Source: CAIUKV01 sp041659105 | GTDB taxonomy: Bacteria > Actinomycetota > Acidimicrobiia > IMCC26256 > PALSA-555 | DNA: 64,000 nucleotides | Reading direction: 5' to 3' | Assembly: GCA_041659105.1 (NCBI GenBank) | Contig: JBAZYX010000001.1 | Location: forward strand, 62,001-126,000 | In this document: positions 40,877 to 48,832 of the stretch, one piece after another | Position numbering within the stretch: position 1 is the stretch's first letter | Layout: each line of letters starts with the position of its first letter | Translations under genes and position numbers: made by a program | The notes under the pieces: model-generated | What the model saw: only the letters and a program-made list of their open reading frames with translations | What the model was told of the DNA's origin: nothing | Databases searched by the model: none

Positions 40877-41727
40877 CCGTCGTCCTCGGATTGCTCGCCG
40901 GCTCGCTCGCCGTGGTGTTCCTGCGCATCGGCGCGCCCGACCTGCTGACGTCGCCGGTGCTCGAGCGCGAGAACTACCGGGGCCATCGTCTGCCGACGGC
41001 CGCGGGCATCCTCATCGTCGTCGCGGTGCTCGTGGTCGAGGCCGGACGGGCGGTGCTCGGCGCGCTCGGTCTCGGCGACGAGCCCGGCCTCACCGTCGAC
41101 CGCAGCCTCGTGCTCTTCGCCGTGTTCTCGTTCGGCCTGCTCGGCTTCGTCGACGACGTCCTCGGCGACGGCAGCGCGCGCGGCTTCAAGGGCCACGTGG
41201 GCGCGCTCACCCAGGGTCGCATCACCACGGGGTTCCTGAAGCTGTTCGGCGGCGCGGGCGTCGCGATCGTGCTCGTGGCCACGCCGGGGTTCGCGTCGGG
41301 GCGCCGGCTCATCGTCGACGCCGTGCTCATCGCCCTCGCGGCCAACCTCGGCAACCTCCTCGACCGCGCGCCGGGCCGCACGCTCAAGTGCGCGCTGGTC
41401 GCGTACGTACCCCTCGCCCTCGTGCTCGGCACCGGCGCCGCGGGCGTGGCGATCGCGCCGGCGATGGGGGCCGCGTTCGCGCTGCTGCCCGACGACCTCG
41501 CGGAGCGCGTCATGCTCGGCGACACCGGCGCCAACATCGTGGGCGCCGTGCTCGGCCTCGGCGTGGTGCTCGGTCGGGGCGAGACCACCCGGGTCTCCGC
41601 GCTGGTGGTGCTGGTGGTGCTGACGGTCCTGGCCGAGGTGGTGTCGTTCTCGACGATCATCGACCGGGTCCCGCCGCTGCGCTGGTTCGACCGGCTCGGC
41701 GCGACCCGAGAGCGACGCGAGGCCTGA
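40873..41727 (+). CDS. MraY/WecA-like glycosyltransferase family 4 membrane protein
   Basis: 284 aa, GTG in a GTGA overlap. It is shorter than MraY but shows its landmarks: LGFVDDVLGDGSARGFKGH (the DD motif), NLLDRAPGRTLK, and MLGDTGANIVGAV, spread over about nine TM helices. Such proteins transfer a sugar-1-phosphate from a nucleotide sugar to a polyprenyl phosphate. The sugar is unknown. It ends the steA-steB-murJ-phosphatase block, suggesting that a lipid-linked precursor made here is flipped by MurJ. Confidence 0.85.
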   Translation: MTVVLGLLAGSLAVVFLRIGAPDLLTSPVLERENYRGHRLPTAAGILIVVAVLVVEAGRAVLGALGLGDEPGLTVDRSLVLFAVFSFGLLGFVDDVLGDGSARGFKGHVGALTQGRITTGFLKLFGGAGVAIVLVATPGFASGRRLIVDAVLIALAANLGNLLDRAPGRTLKCALVAYVPLALVLGTGAAGVAIAPAMGAAFALLPDDLAERVMLGDTGANIVGAVLGLGVVLGRGETTRVSALVVLVVLTVLAEVVSFSTIIDRVPPLRWFDRLGATRERREA

Positions 41728-41735
41728 GCGGAGCG

Positions 41736-43118
41736 TCAGGGGCAGCCTCGGACGAGGAGGCGCAGGTCGCCGTCGCGCAGGACGGTCTGGTAGCCGGCGT
41801 CGTCGAGGCGGCCGGGCAGGTCGTCGAACCGGCCCATCCGCTCGTCGGCGGTGATCAGCACCGCGCAGGCGGCTCGGGCGCGAGCGGCGGCGAGGACGTC
41901 GGCCTCGGTGATCCGCCCCTGGTCGAGCTGCTTCACCGAGACGTCGACGAGCGCGTCGGGCACCCGCCGACCCGCGCGCCACGCGAAGCCGGGCTCGTCG
42001 GTCACCACCACGGCGGAGTCGGGGAGCGCGCGCAGCCGCGCCGAGACGGCCGCGTCGGCACCGCGATAGCCGCCGGGGCGCACGAGCCCGGCGACGCTCA
42101 CCGCCCACACGGGGAACGCGACCACCCAGGCGACGGCCAGCACGCGCCACGACGGCAACCGCAGCGCGGCGAGCAGGCACAGCGGGACGACGAGCTGGCT
42201 CACGTGGGGCCGCCACATCGCGGACTCCACCAGGAGGAACCCGACCTGGGCGACGAGCCAGATCCCGAAGACGGTGCCCGGCCGCGTGAGGACGGGCCGG
42301 TCGGACGGCTTCCACGACGCGCGGGCGAGCAACGCGACGGCCACGACCACGAGCGCCGTCAGCGTCACGAAGAGATCGCGCTCGAACAGCGTGGTGACGA
42401 TCCGCCATGCCGCTTCGGGGACGGTGGAGCGGCGCGCCTCGCGGTGGTAGGTGAACGACTGGTCCCACACCCGGGAGTAGCCCCACGGCGCGGCGAGCAC
42501 GAGTGGCACGGCCACGGCTGCGACCGCGGCGGCGACGAGCTGACGGGGACGCCCGCGAACGAGCAGGAGGAGGCCCACCACGAGCACCACCGGCCCGACG
42601 AGCAGCTTGACCGAGCATGCCGCGCCCACGAGGAGCCCCGCGGCCACCGGGCGGCCCCAGCCGTCGTGGTCGCGCGCGGCGAGCGCGACGGCCACGGCGC
42701 CGATCGCGAACGCGATCGCGGGTCCGTCGCCGCTGATGCCGGTGGTGACGAGGAGGATCGAACCGGCGGTGGTGGCGAGCCCGGCGGCCACGAGGCCGGC
42801 CCGGCGGTCGGCCACCGCCCGCGCCGCGAGGTACGTGCACAGCGTGATGGCCACCCCGGCGGCGAGCGACAGCAACCGGGGCGCGACGGACGTGCGCAGG
42901 CCGACGAGGTCGGCCAGGAAGATCAGGACGTGGTGCAGCGGCCCCTGCGACGAGAAGACGTCGCGGTAGGGCCGGGCACCGTGGCGCATCGCGACCGCGG
43001 TCGCGCCGTACACGCCGTCGTCGAAGCTGAGGTGGCGGGGCGACAGGATCGCGGGGAGCCGCAGGACCACGGCGACCAGCGTGAGCGCCAGGAGGTCGCG
43101 GCGCCGGCGGTCCGCCAT
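41736..43118 (-). CDS. GT-C fold glycosyltransferase-like membrane protein (PMT/ArnT-type)
   Basis: 460 aa, ATG at 43118. After an N-terminal TM helix, the first loop holds LSFDDGVYGATAVAMRHGARPYRDVF, the acidic motif typical of GT-C enzymes that use polyprenyl-phosphate sugars. Ten or so TM helices follow and a soluble C-terminal domain of about 100 residues ends the protein. It is transcribed against its neighbours, with a TAGGTT box 6 nt before the ATG. A glycan or protein-mannosyl target is possible. It converges on the GT4 gene, 8 bp between stops. Confidence 0.82.
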   Translation of the reverse strand: MADRRRRDLLALTLVAVVLRLPAILSPRHLSFDDGVYGATAVAMRHGARPYRDVFSSQGPLHHVLIFLADLVGLRTSVAPRLLSLAAGVAITLCTYLAARAVADRRAGLVAAGLATTAGSILLVTTGISGDGPAIAFAIGAVAVALAARDHDGWGRPVAAGLLVGAACSVKLLVGPVVLVVGLLLLVRGRPRQLVAAAVAAVAVPLVLAAPWGYSRVWDQSFTYHREARRSTVPEAAWRIVTTLFERDLFVTLTALVVVAVALLARASWKPSDRPVLTRPGTVFGIWLVAQVGFLLVESAMWRPHVSQLVVPLCLLAALRLPSWRVLAVAWVVAFPVWAVSVAGLVRPGGYRGADAAVSARLRALPDSAVVVTDEPGFAWRAGRRVPDALVDVSVKQLDQGRITEADVLAAARARAACAVLITADERMGRFDDLPGRLDDAGYQTVLRDGDLRLLVRGCP

Positions 43119-43124
43119 GGCCCG

Positions 43125-43130
43125 AACCTA
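43125..43130 (-). promoter_or_regulatory. Leaderless -10 box of the GT-C gene
   Basis: TAGGTT on the minus strand with a 6-nt spacer to the ATG at 43118. Confidence 0.55.
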
Positions 43131-43198
43131 GTGGGTCGGGCCGTGCGAGGTTTCGCGCGTTCTTCGTCCCCATCACGTACGCGCGCCGCGGTGACTGC

Positions 43199-43204
43199 TA
43201 CGGT
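43199..43204 (+). promoter_or_regulatory. Leaderless -10 box of pyrG
   Basis: TACGGT with an 8-nt spacer to the GTG at 43213; no Shine-Dalgarno is seen between them. A second in-frame GTG stands at 43216. Confidence 0.5.
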
Positions 43205-43212
43205 CGCTCCAC

Positions 43213-44874
43213 GTGGTGAAGCACATCTTCGTGACGGGTGGTGTGGCGTCGAGCCTCGGCAAGGGCATGACGGCCGCGTCACTGGGTCGGCTGCTCAAGG
43301 CGCGGGGCCTCCGGGTCACCATCCAGAAGCTCGACCCGTACATCAACGTCGACCCGGGCACGATGAACCCCTTCCAACACGGAGAGGTGTTCGTCACCGA
43401 CGATGGCGGCGAGACCGACCTCGACCTCGGTCACTACGAGCGCTTCGTGGACGTGCCGCTGTCGCGCAAGTCGAACGCGACCACCGGCTCGATCTACCAG
43501 GAGGTGCTGGCCAAGGAGCGGCGCGGCGCCTACCTCGGCCAGACGGTCCAGGTGATCCCGCACATCACCAACGAGATCAAGGACCGGATCCTCCGCCTCG
43601 CCGACGAGGACGTCGACGTCGTGATCACCGAGGTCGGTGGCACCGTCGGCGACATCGAGATCCTCCCGTTCCTCGAGGCGATCCGGCAGTTCCGCAAGGA
43701 CGTCGGCCGCGAGAACGTCTTCTACGTGCACGTCACGTTGGTGCCGTTCATCGGCCCGTCGGGTGAGCAGAAGACGAAGCCCACCCAGCACTCGGTCACC
43801 GAGCTGCGCAGCCGCGGCATCCAGCCCGACGCCATCGTCTGCCGATCCGACCGTCCGATCCCCACCCGGCTCAAGGAGAAGATCTCCCAGCTGTGCGACG
43901 TGCCCGAGGAGGGCATCGTCTCGGCGGTCGACGCCGACAACCTCTACCTGATCCCGTTCGTGCTGCACGACGAGGGCCTCGACGACTACGTGTGCCGCGT
44001 CCTCGACCTCGCCGACCGCGAGCCCGATCTCACGGGCTGGAGGGCGCTCGTCGACCGCATCGCGTCGTGCGACCAGACCGTGCGCATCGGCCTCGTGGGC
44101 AAGTACGTCAACCTCCCCGACGCCTACCTGTCGGTGGTGGAGGCGCTGCGCCACGGTGGCTTCTCGTGCCGCACCAAGGTCGAGATCGACTGGATCGCCT
44201 CCGACGACGCCGAGGGGCTGCTCGCCGAAGGGCGCCTGCGTGAGCTCGACGGCATCGTGATCCCGGGTGGCTTCGGCTTTCGGGGCATCGAGGGCAAGAT
44301 CGCCGCGGTCGGGTACGCGCGCGAGCAGCAGGTGCCGTTCCTCGGCCTCTGCCTCGGCATGCAGTGCGCGGTGATCGAGTACGCCCGCGACGAGTGCGGC
44401 CTGGCCGGTGCGAACTCCTCGGAGTTCGACCCGCACTCCCCGCACCCCGTGATCGACCTGATGGACGAGCAGCGCGAGGTCGTCGACCTCGGCGGCACCA
44501 TGCGGCTCGGTCTGTACCCGGCGAAGCTGAAGCCGGGGACGCTGGTCGAGCAGGCCTACGGCGACGAAGTCGTCTACGAGCGCCACCGCCACCGCTACGA
44601 GGTCAACAACAAGTACCGGGCCCGCCTCGAGGAAGCCGGGCTGATCTGCTCGGGCACCTCGCCCGACGACCGGCTCGTCGAGTTCGTCGAGCTGGCGCCG
44701 GAGGCGCACCCGTTCTTCGTGGCCACGCAGGCGCACCCCGAGTTCAAGAGCCGGCCCGACCGCCCGCACCCGCTGTTCGCGGCGTTCGTGAAGGCCGCGC
44801 GCGAGCGTGCCGACGGGCGGGCCCCGCGCCTGCCGATGGACGCCCGCGAGCCGGCCGACGCCGAACGCGTCTGA
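43213..44874 (+). CDS. pyrG: CTP synthase
   Basis: 553 aa. The synthetase domain opens with the standard KHIFVTGGVASSLGKGMTAA (ATP loop). A class I glutamine amidotransferase domain (about 290-540) has the nucleophile Cys in FLGLCLGMQCAVIEYA and the His-Glu pair in AQAHPEFKSRP. It makes CTP from UTP with glutamine. Length is normal for the family. The gene heads pyrG-nudix-xerD, the order Rv1699-Rv1701 in M. tuberculosis. Confidence 0.97.
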   Translation: MVKHIFVTGGVASSLGKGMTAASLGRLLKARGLRVTIQKLDPYINVDPGTMNPFQHGEVFVTDDGGETDLDLGHYERFVDVPLSRKSNATTGSIYQEVLAKERRGAYLGQTVQVIPHITNEIKDRILRLADEDVDVVITEVGGTVGDIEILPFLEAIRQFRKDVGRENVFYVHVTLVPFIGPSGEQKTKPTQHSVTELRSRGIQPDAIVCRSDRPIPTRLKEKISQLCDVPEEGIVSAVDADNLYLIPFVLHDEGLDDYVCRVLDLADREPDLTGWRALVDRIASCDQTVRIGLVGKYVNLPDAYLSVVEALRHGGFSCRTKVEIDWIASDDAEGLLAEGRLRELDGIVIPGGFGFRGIEGKIAAVGYAREQQVPFLGLCLGMQCAVIEYARDECGLAGANSSEFDPHSPHPVIDLMDEQREVVDLGGTMRLGLYPAKLKPGTLVEQAYGDEVVYERHRHRYEVNNKYRARLEEAGLICSGTSPDDRLVEFVELAPEAHPFFVATQAHPEFKSRPDRPHPLFAAFVKAARERADGRAPRLPMDAREPADAERV

Positions 44875-44890
44875 CGAACGCGGCCCGACC

Positions 44891-45451
44891 GTGACGTCGT
44901 CGTTCCGGATCGTCGGCCAGTCGACGGTCGCGAGCGGCGGCTTCCTCCAGCTCGAGGACCTGCGGGTCGAGGGGCCCGACGGCACGGTGCACGAGCGCTT
45001 CGTGGTGCGCCACCCCGGCGCCGTGGTCGTGGTGCCGGTCGACGACACCGACCGGCACGTGCTCTTCGTGCGCCAGTACCGGGTCGCGGTCGACCGCGAG
45101 CTGCTCGAAGTCCCCGCCGGCAAGCGCGACGTCGCCGGGGAGCCGCCCGAGGCCACCGCGCGCCGGGAGCTCGAGGAGGAGATCGGGCACCGCGCTCGGG
45201 TCCTGGTGCCGCTGGCCGAGTTCTACAACACGCCCGGCTTCTGCGACGAGTACACCTACCTGTTCCTCGCGCGCGGGCTCGAGCCACTCGCGCAGCGCAA
45301 CACCCAGACCGCCGAGGAGCACGCGATGCAGATCGAGCGCGTGTCGCTCGACGCCGCGCTGGCCATGATCGCGTCGCGCGAGATCGTCGACGCGAAGACG
45401 ATCATCGGGCTCACGCTGGCCCGGGCCTGGCTCGACGCCGCGGGCGGGTGA
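44891..45451 (+). CDS. Nudix hydrolase, ADP-ribose pyrophosphatase type
   Basis: 186 aa from the GTG at 44891. The Nudix box is GKRDVAGEPPEATARRELEEEIGH (about residues 75-98; REXXEEXG kept), with the ADP-ribose-type Pro downstream in FYNTPGFCDEYTYLFLARGL. It probably hydrolyses ADP-ribose or a related nucleoside diphosphate derivative, as does Rv1700 in the same place in M. tuberculosis. It follows pyrG by 16 bp and overlaps xerD by 4 bp. Confidence 0.9.
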   Translation: MTSSFRIVGQSTVASGGFLQLEDLRVEGPDGTVHERFVVRHPGAVVVVPVDDTDRHVLFVRQYRVAVDRELLEVPAGKRDVAGEPPEATARRELEEEIGHRARVLVPLAEFYNTPGFCDEYTYLFLARGLEPLAQRNTQTAEEHAMQIERVSLDAALAMIASREIVDAKTIIGLTLARAWLDAAGG

Positions 45452-46413
45452 GCGCACCCGCGGTCACGCTCGACGCGGCGGTGGCCGAGTTCCGGACCTG
45501 GCTCGTGGTCGAACGGGGGCTCGCGCCCAACTCGGTGACGGCATACCTGCGCGACCTGCGGCGGTACGTGGCGTTCCTCGACGCGCGGGGGATCCGCGAG
45601 ATCGACCGCGTCGGCGAGGCCGACGTCGTGGCCTACGCGGCGGATCTCGCCGCCGCGCGTGACGACGACGGCCGGCCACGGTACGCGTCGTCGTCGATCG
45701 CCCGTGCGCTCGTGTCGGTCCGGTCGTTGCACCGCTTCGCGCTCGACGAGGGCTTCGTCACCGACGATCCCACCGAGGAGCTCCAGGGAGGTCGGGTGCC
45801 CCAGGGCATCCCCAAGGCGCTCACGGAGGCCGAGGTGAACGCGCTGCTCGGCGCCGTCACCGGCGACGACCCGCGCGCGTTGCGCGACCGTGCCGTGCTC
45901 GAGACGCTCTACGCGGGTGGGCTGCGCATCGCCGAGCTCGTGGGGCTCGACCGGGCCGACCTCGACCTCACAGGCGGTCTGGCCCGCGTGTTCGGCAAAG
46001 GGCGCAAGGAGCGCATCGTGCCGATCGGCCGTCCGGCCCGTGAGGCGCTCACCGAGTACCTGCGCCGCGGCCGCCCGGAGCTCGAGACGCGGCGGCGGCC
46101 GTCCGGCGACCCGGTGTTCCTCAACGTGCGGGGTGGGCGGCTGTCGCGCCAGGCCGGGTGGAAGATCGTCCACGACGCCGGTGTGCGGGCCGGCCTCGGC
46201 GACCAGCTCTCGCCCCACGTGCTGCGGCACTCGTGCGCGACCCACATGCTCGACCACGGGGCCGACATCCGGGTGGTGCAGGAGCTGCTCGGCCACGCCA
46301 GCCTCTCGACCACCCAGATCTACACCAAGGTCTCGCCCGAACGCCTCCGCCGGGCCTACGCGGCGGCTCACCCGCGGGCCCGTGCAGTGAGCGCAGCAGC
46401 CGTACGGCGGTAG
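45448..46413 (+). CDS. xerD: Tyrosine site-specific recombinase XerD
   Basis: 321 aa, GTG in a GTGA overlap with the Nudix gene. A SAM-like core-binding domain (about 8-95) is followed by the catalytic domain with Arg (GGLRIAELVGL), Lys (GKGRKERIVPI), HxxR (SPHVLRHSCATHML), His (LLGHASLSTTQIY) and the nucleophile Tyr. It resolves chromosome dimers at dif with XerC and FtsK. The last seven residues, SAAAVRR, come from the first copy of a 58-bp repeat that begins at 46391, so the original stop was probably overwritten. Confidence 0.93.
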   Translation: MSAPAVTLDAAVAEFRTWLVVERGLAPNSVTAYLRDLRRYVAFLDARGIREIDRVGEADVVAYAADLAAARDDDGRPRYASSSIARALVSVRSLHRFALDEGFVTDDPTEELQGGRVPQGIPKALTEAEVNALLGAVTGDDPRALRDRAVLETLYAGGLRIAELVGLDRADLDLTGGLARVFGKGRKERIVPIGRPAREALTEYLRRGRPELETRRRPSGDPVFLNVRGGRLSRQAGWKIVHDAGVRAGLGDQLSPHVLRHSCATHMLDHGADIRVVQELLGHASLSTTQIYTKVSPERLRRAYAAAHPRARAVSAAAVRR

Positions 46414-46564
46414 CCCTCCCGCGTCGGGGAGCGAACCGTGGAGCAGGAGCGCAGCAGCCGTACGGCGGTAGCCCTCCCGCGTCGGGGAGCGAACCGTGGA
46501 GCAGGAGCGCAGCAGCCGTACGGCGGTAGCCCTCCCGCGTCGGGGAGCGAACCGTGGAGCAGGA
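46391..46564 (+). repeat. Three perfect tandem copies of a 58-bp unit
   Basis: Copies run 46391-46448, 46449-46506 and 46507-46564 without any difference; a fourth starts (GCGCAG) and breaks off. Each unit holds the palindrome CCGTACGG, a CTCCC/GGGAG stem and GAGCAGGAGCGCAGCAG-like sequence. The first copy supplies the stop codon of xerD. The lack of divergence implies recent amplification. Confidence 0.97.
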
Positions 46565-46592
46565 GCGCAGCGAGGGTGCGGGGGCCAACCGG

Positions 46593-46598
46593 TAGGAT
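46593..46598 (+). promoter_or_regulatory. Leaderless -10 box of the TraR/DksA gene
   Basis: TAGGAT, 6 nt before the ATG at 46605, just after the 58-bp repeats. Confidence 0.6.
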
Positions 46599-46604
46599 CG
46601 GCAG

Positions 46605-46934
46605 ATGGTCGACGCCCCGCACTCGATTCTCCGCGCCCAGATGGAGGAAGAGCGCGACCGCCTCCGCTCCCAGCTCGAGGACCTCCACGCGACCGACGGC
46701 TCGTTCGACGAGGGCTTCGCCGACACCAGCCAGGTCACGGCGGAGCGGGGCGAGATCGAGGCCCTGACGGGCTCGCTCGCCGAGACGCTGCGCGACATCG
46801 AGGACGCCCTCGCCAAGTTCGAATCCGGCACCTACGGGCAGTGCGAGAGCTGCGGCACCGAGATCAGCGCCGCCCGGCTCGAGGCCATGCCCGCCGCTCG
46901 GCTCTGCATCAACTGCGCCTCGCAGCGCCGCTGA
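46605..46934 (+). CDS. TraR/DksA-type zinc-finger protein
   Basis: 109 aa. A helical N-terminal half (RAQMEEERDRLRSQLEDL, coiled-coil like) is followed by the C4 zinc finger CESCGTEISAARLEAMPAARLCINC near the C-terminus. This is the architecture of DksA/TraR proteins, which reach into the RNA polymerase secondary channel; in actinobacteria several such proteins exist, some tied to stress. It precedes the site-2 protease gene by 3 bp, so the two form an operon. Confidence 0.88.
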   Translation: MVDAPHSILRAQMEEERDRLRSQLEDLHATDGSFDEGFADTSQVTAERGEIEALTGSLAETLRDIEDALAKFESGTYGQCESCGTEISAARLEAMPAARLCINCASQRR

Positions 46935-46937
46935 CCC

Positions 46938-47588
46938 GTGCCTCTGCGCGAGGCGCTCGTCCTCTTCGGGTGCCTGGTCGTGGCGGTCATCCTCCACGAG
47001 ATCAGCCACGGCGTGGCCGCGTACTGGCTCGGTGACGACACCGCGAAGAAGGCGGGGCGGCTCACGCTCAACCCGGTCCCGCACATCGACCCGTTCGGCT
47101 CGTTGGTGCTCCCCGCGATGGGCGCGCTCGCCGGCCTACCGATCGTCGGCTTCGCCAAGCCGGTGCCGGTCAACCCCCAGCGGCTGCGCAATCCGCGCCG
47201 CGACATGCTGTTCGTGAGCCTCGCCGGGCCGGCGTCGAACATGATCCTGATGGCGATCGCCGCCGTCACGACGCGGTTCCTCCTCAACTCGGGGAGCGGG
47301 CTCGCGTCGGCGATCGACCGGAGCGGTTCCGACCTGCTCGTGCAGATCGTGTTCTCGTTCGCGGTGGTCAACCTGCTGCTCGGCCTGTTCAACCTCCTGC
47401 CGATCCCGCCGCTCGACGGATCGGCGATCTTCGAGCGGTTCCTGCCCCGCGAGTGGCTGCCCACCTGGTACCGGTTCCGGCCCTATGGGCTGCTGGTGGT
47501 GTTCGCCGCCGTGTTCATGGTCCCCGGGCTCATCACCCGGATCGTGAGCCCGTTCTACGACGCGCTGTTCAACTTCGTGGTGGGGTAG
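46938..47588 (+). CDS. Site-2 protease family (M50) membrane protease
   Basis: 216 aa, GTG start. The zinc site HEISHGVAAYWLGD is in the first TM helix; the third zinc ligand lies in LLNLLPIPPLDGSAIFERF. There are about four to five TM segments, no PDZ domain, and the short length places it with the compact M50 group (Rip3-lacking-CBS/SpoIVFB-like). It cleaves within the membrane, perhaps an anti-sigma factor, but no partner is encoded nearby. It is coupled to the TraR-type gene upstream. Confidence 0.88.
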   Translation: MPLREALVLFGCLVVAVILHEISHGVAAYWLGDDTAKKAGRLTLNPVPHIDPFGSLVLPAMGALAGLPIVGFAKPVPVNPQRLRNPRRDMLFVSLAGPASNMILMAIAAVTTRFLLNSGSGLASAIDRSGSDLLVQIVFSFAVVNLLLGLFNLLPIPPLDGSAIFERFLPREWLPTWYRFRPYGLLVVFAAVFMVPGLITRIVSPFYDALFNFVVG

Positions 47589-47598
47589 GGCGCGGGTC

Positions 47599-48132
47599 GT
47601 GGGACGTGAGGCCCATCTCGCCCACCGGTTCTTCGGCGCGCTCTCGCCCGCGCGACCCCGGACCGAGGACGTGGCCTGGGTCGCGTCCGCGCTGAACGAC
47701 CATGAGCTGACGGTGTGGAACCGCATGCCCCGGCACGACCGTCGTCACTCGATCGCAGTCGCGCGGCGCGTGGAGGCGACGCTCGCCGGCACCGCGTACG
47801 CGGGCGACCCCCGGTGGCTCGAGGCCGCGCTCCTCCACGACGTCGGCAAGCTCGACTCCGGCCTCGGCGTCTTCGGTCGGGTCGCGGCCACGCTGGCCGG
47901 CGCAGCCGCCGGGCACGGGATGGCCGACGCCTGGTCGGAGAAGCGGGGCATCACCCGCCGGTTCGGGCTGTACCTGCGCCATCCCGAGCTCGGCGCGTCC
48001 CGCATCCGCATCTGCGAGGGGAGCCGTGAGGCCGCGATGTGGGCCGAGGCGCACCAGGACCCCGACCGCTACGACCGGACCGGCATCCCGCCGGTCGTGG
48101 TCGACGCGCTCGCCGCCGCCGACGACGACTGA
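47599..48132 (+). CDS. HD-domain phosphohydrolase-like protein
   Basis: 177 aa, GTG at 47599. The metal-binding pattern is H (RHDRRHSIAVARRV) then HD in LLHDVGKLDSGLGVFGRV, as in HD-domain hydrolases of nucleotides. A short C-terminal part (HPELGASRIRICEG, EAHQDPDRYDR) may supply further His ligands. The substrate is unknown. It follows the protease gene by 10 bp. A strong hairpin after it ends the transcript. Confidence 0.78.
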   Translation: MGREAHLAHRFFGALSPARPRTEDVAWVASALNDHELTVWNRMPRHDRRHSIAVARRVEATLAGTAYAGDPRWLEAALLHDVGKLDSGLGVFGRVAATLAGAAAGHGMADAWSEKRGITRRFGLYLRHPELGASRIRICEGSREAAMWAEAHQDPDRYDRTGIPPVVVDALAAADDD

Positions 48133-48149
48133 GCTCCCACCCCCGTTCG

Positions 48150-48197
48150 TTTTGGCGTCGTTCGACCCCCCAATTCGGTGGTCACACGACGCCAAAA
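48150..48197. terminator. Bidirectional terminator between convergent genes
   Basis: TTTTGGCGTCGT (48150-48161) and ACGACGCCAAAA (48186-48197) form a perfect 12-bp inverted repeat with a 24-nt loop. The A and T runs at the outer ends give U-rich tails on either strand. It is the most classical terminator in the window. Confidence 0.75.
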
Positions 48198-48217
48198 GGG
48201 GCGGGAGGGGGGCGGGA

Positions 48218-48808
48218 TCAGACGTTGACCGTGCCGCCGATGGCGACGAACGCAGCGATGCACGCGAGACCGGTCGCGACGTTGGCGATCCCGACGACCC
48301 GGTCGATGCGCTCCACCCGGTCCCGTGTGGGACCGAGACGGTCGAGGGCCGCCGCGCGCACCCCCCGGGTCCACCGCAGCGCGCGGAACGCGCGGGCCAC
48401 GAACAACCGGTCGAGGTGGGTGTCGAAGCGCTCCTTCAGCGTCGACGGCGGCGCGAAGTCGGCCTGGTGGAGACGGGCGACCGGGTAGGCGAGGGCGAGC
48501 GCCACCACCCCGGTGGCCACCCGGAGCATCAGCGCGAAGAACACGAGGGCGAACGGGGTGAGCACGCCGCCGAACAGCCGGTCCGGCGAACTGGCATCCA
48601 CCTCGATCCCGTCGCCGTGGCTCGCCAGCGAGACGAGGGCGCCGAGCACGATGCCCAGGAAGAAGATCCAGTAGACGGACCGCTGCACCAGCCCGAGCGT
48701 CGTGAGCCGGAGCGCATCGGCCCGGCCGGGGAGCAGCGCGGTGCCGGGATCGAAGCGTGGCGCCGCGTCCGGGCCGTCGGGATCGCCAGCCTCGGTGCGC
48801 TCGACCAT
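48218..48808 (-). CDS. Hypothetical membrane protein with three TM helices
   Basis: 196 aa, ATG at 48808, with GAGGAG about 7 nt upstream. TM helices are at about 42-62 (VYWIFFLGIVLGALVSLA), 82-112 and 170-192, separated by a basic soluble loop (RFDTHLDRLFVARAFRALRWTRGVR). No family is recognised. It lies 24 bp downstream of the trpS stop on the same strand and could be read through from trpS. Confidence 0.65.
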   Translation of the reverse strand: MVERTEAGDPDGPDAAPRFDPGTALLPGRADALRLTTLGLVQRSVYWIFFLGIVLGALVSLASHGDGIEVDASSPDRLFGGVLTPFALVFFALMLRVATGVVALALAYPVARLHQADFAPPSTLKERFDTHLDRLFVARAFRALRWTRGVRAAALDRLGPTRDRVERIDRVVGIANVATGLACIAAFVAIGGTVNV

Positions 48809-48832
48809 CGACGGCTCCTCGGTGGTCTAGGG

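Noticed and set aside
46391..46564. CRISPR array
   Set aside because: 58-bp units abut directly without spacers.
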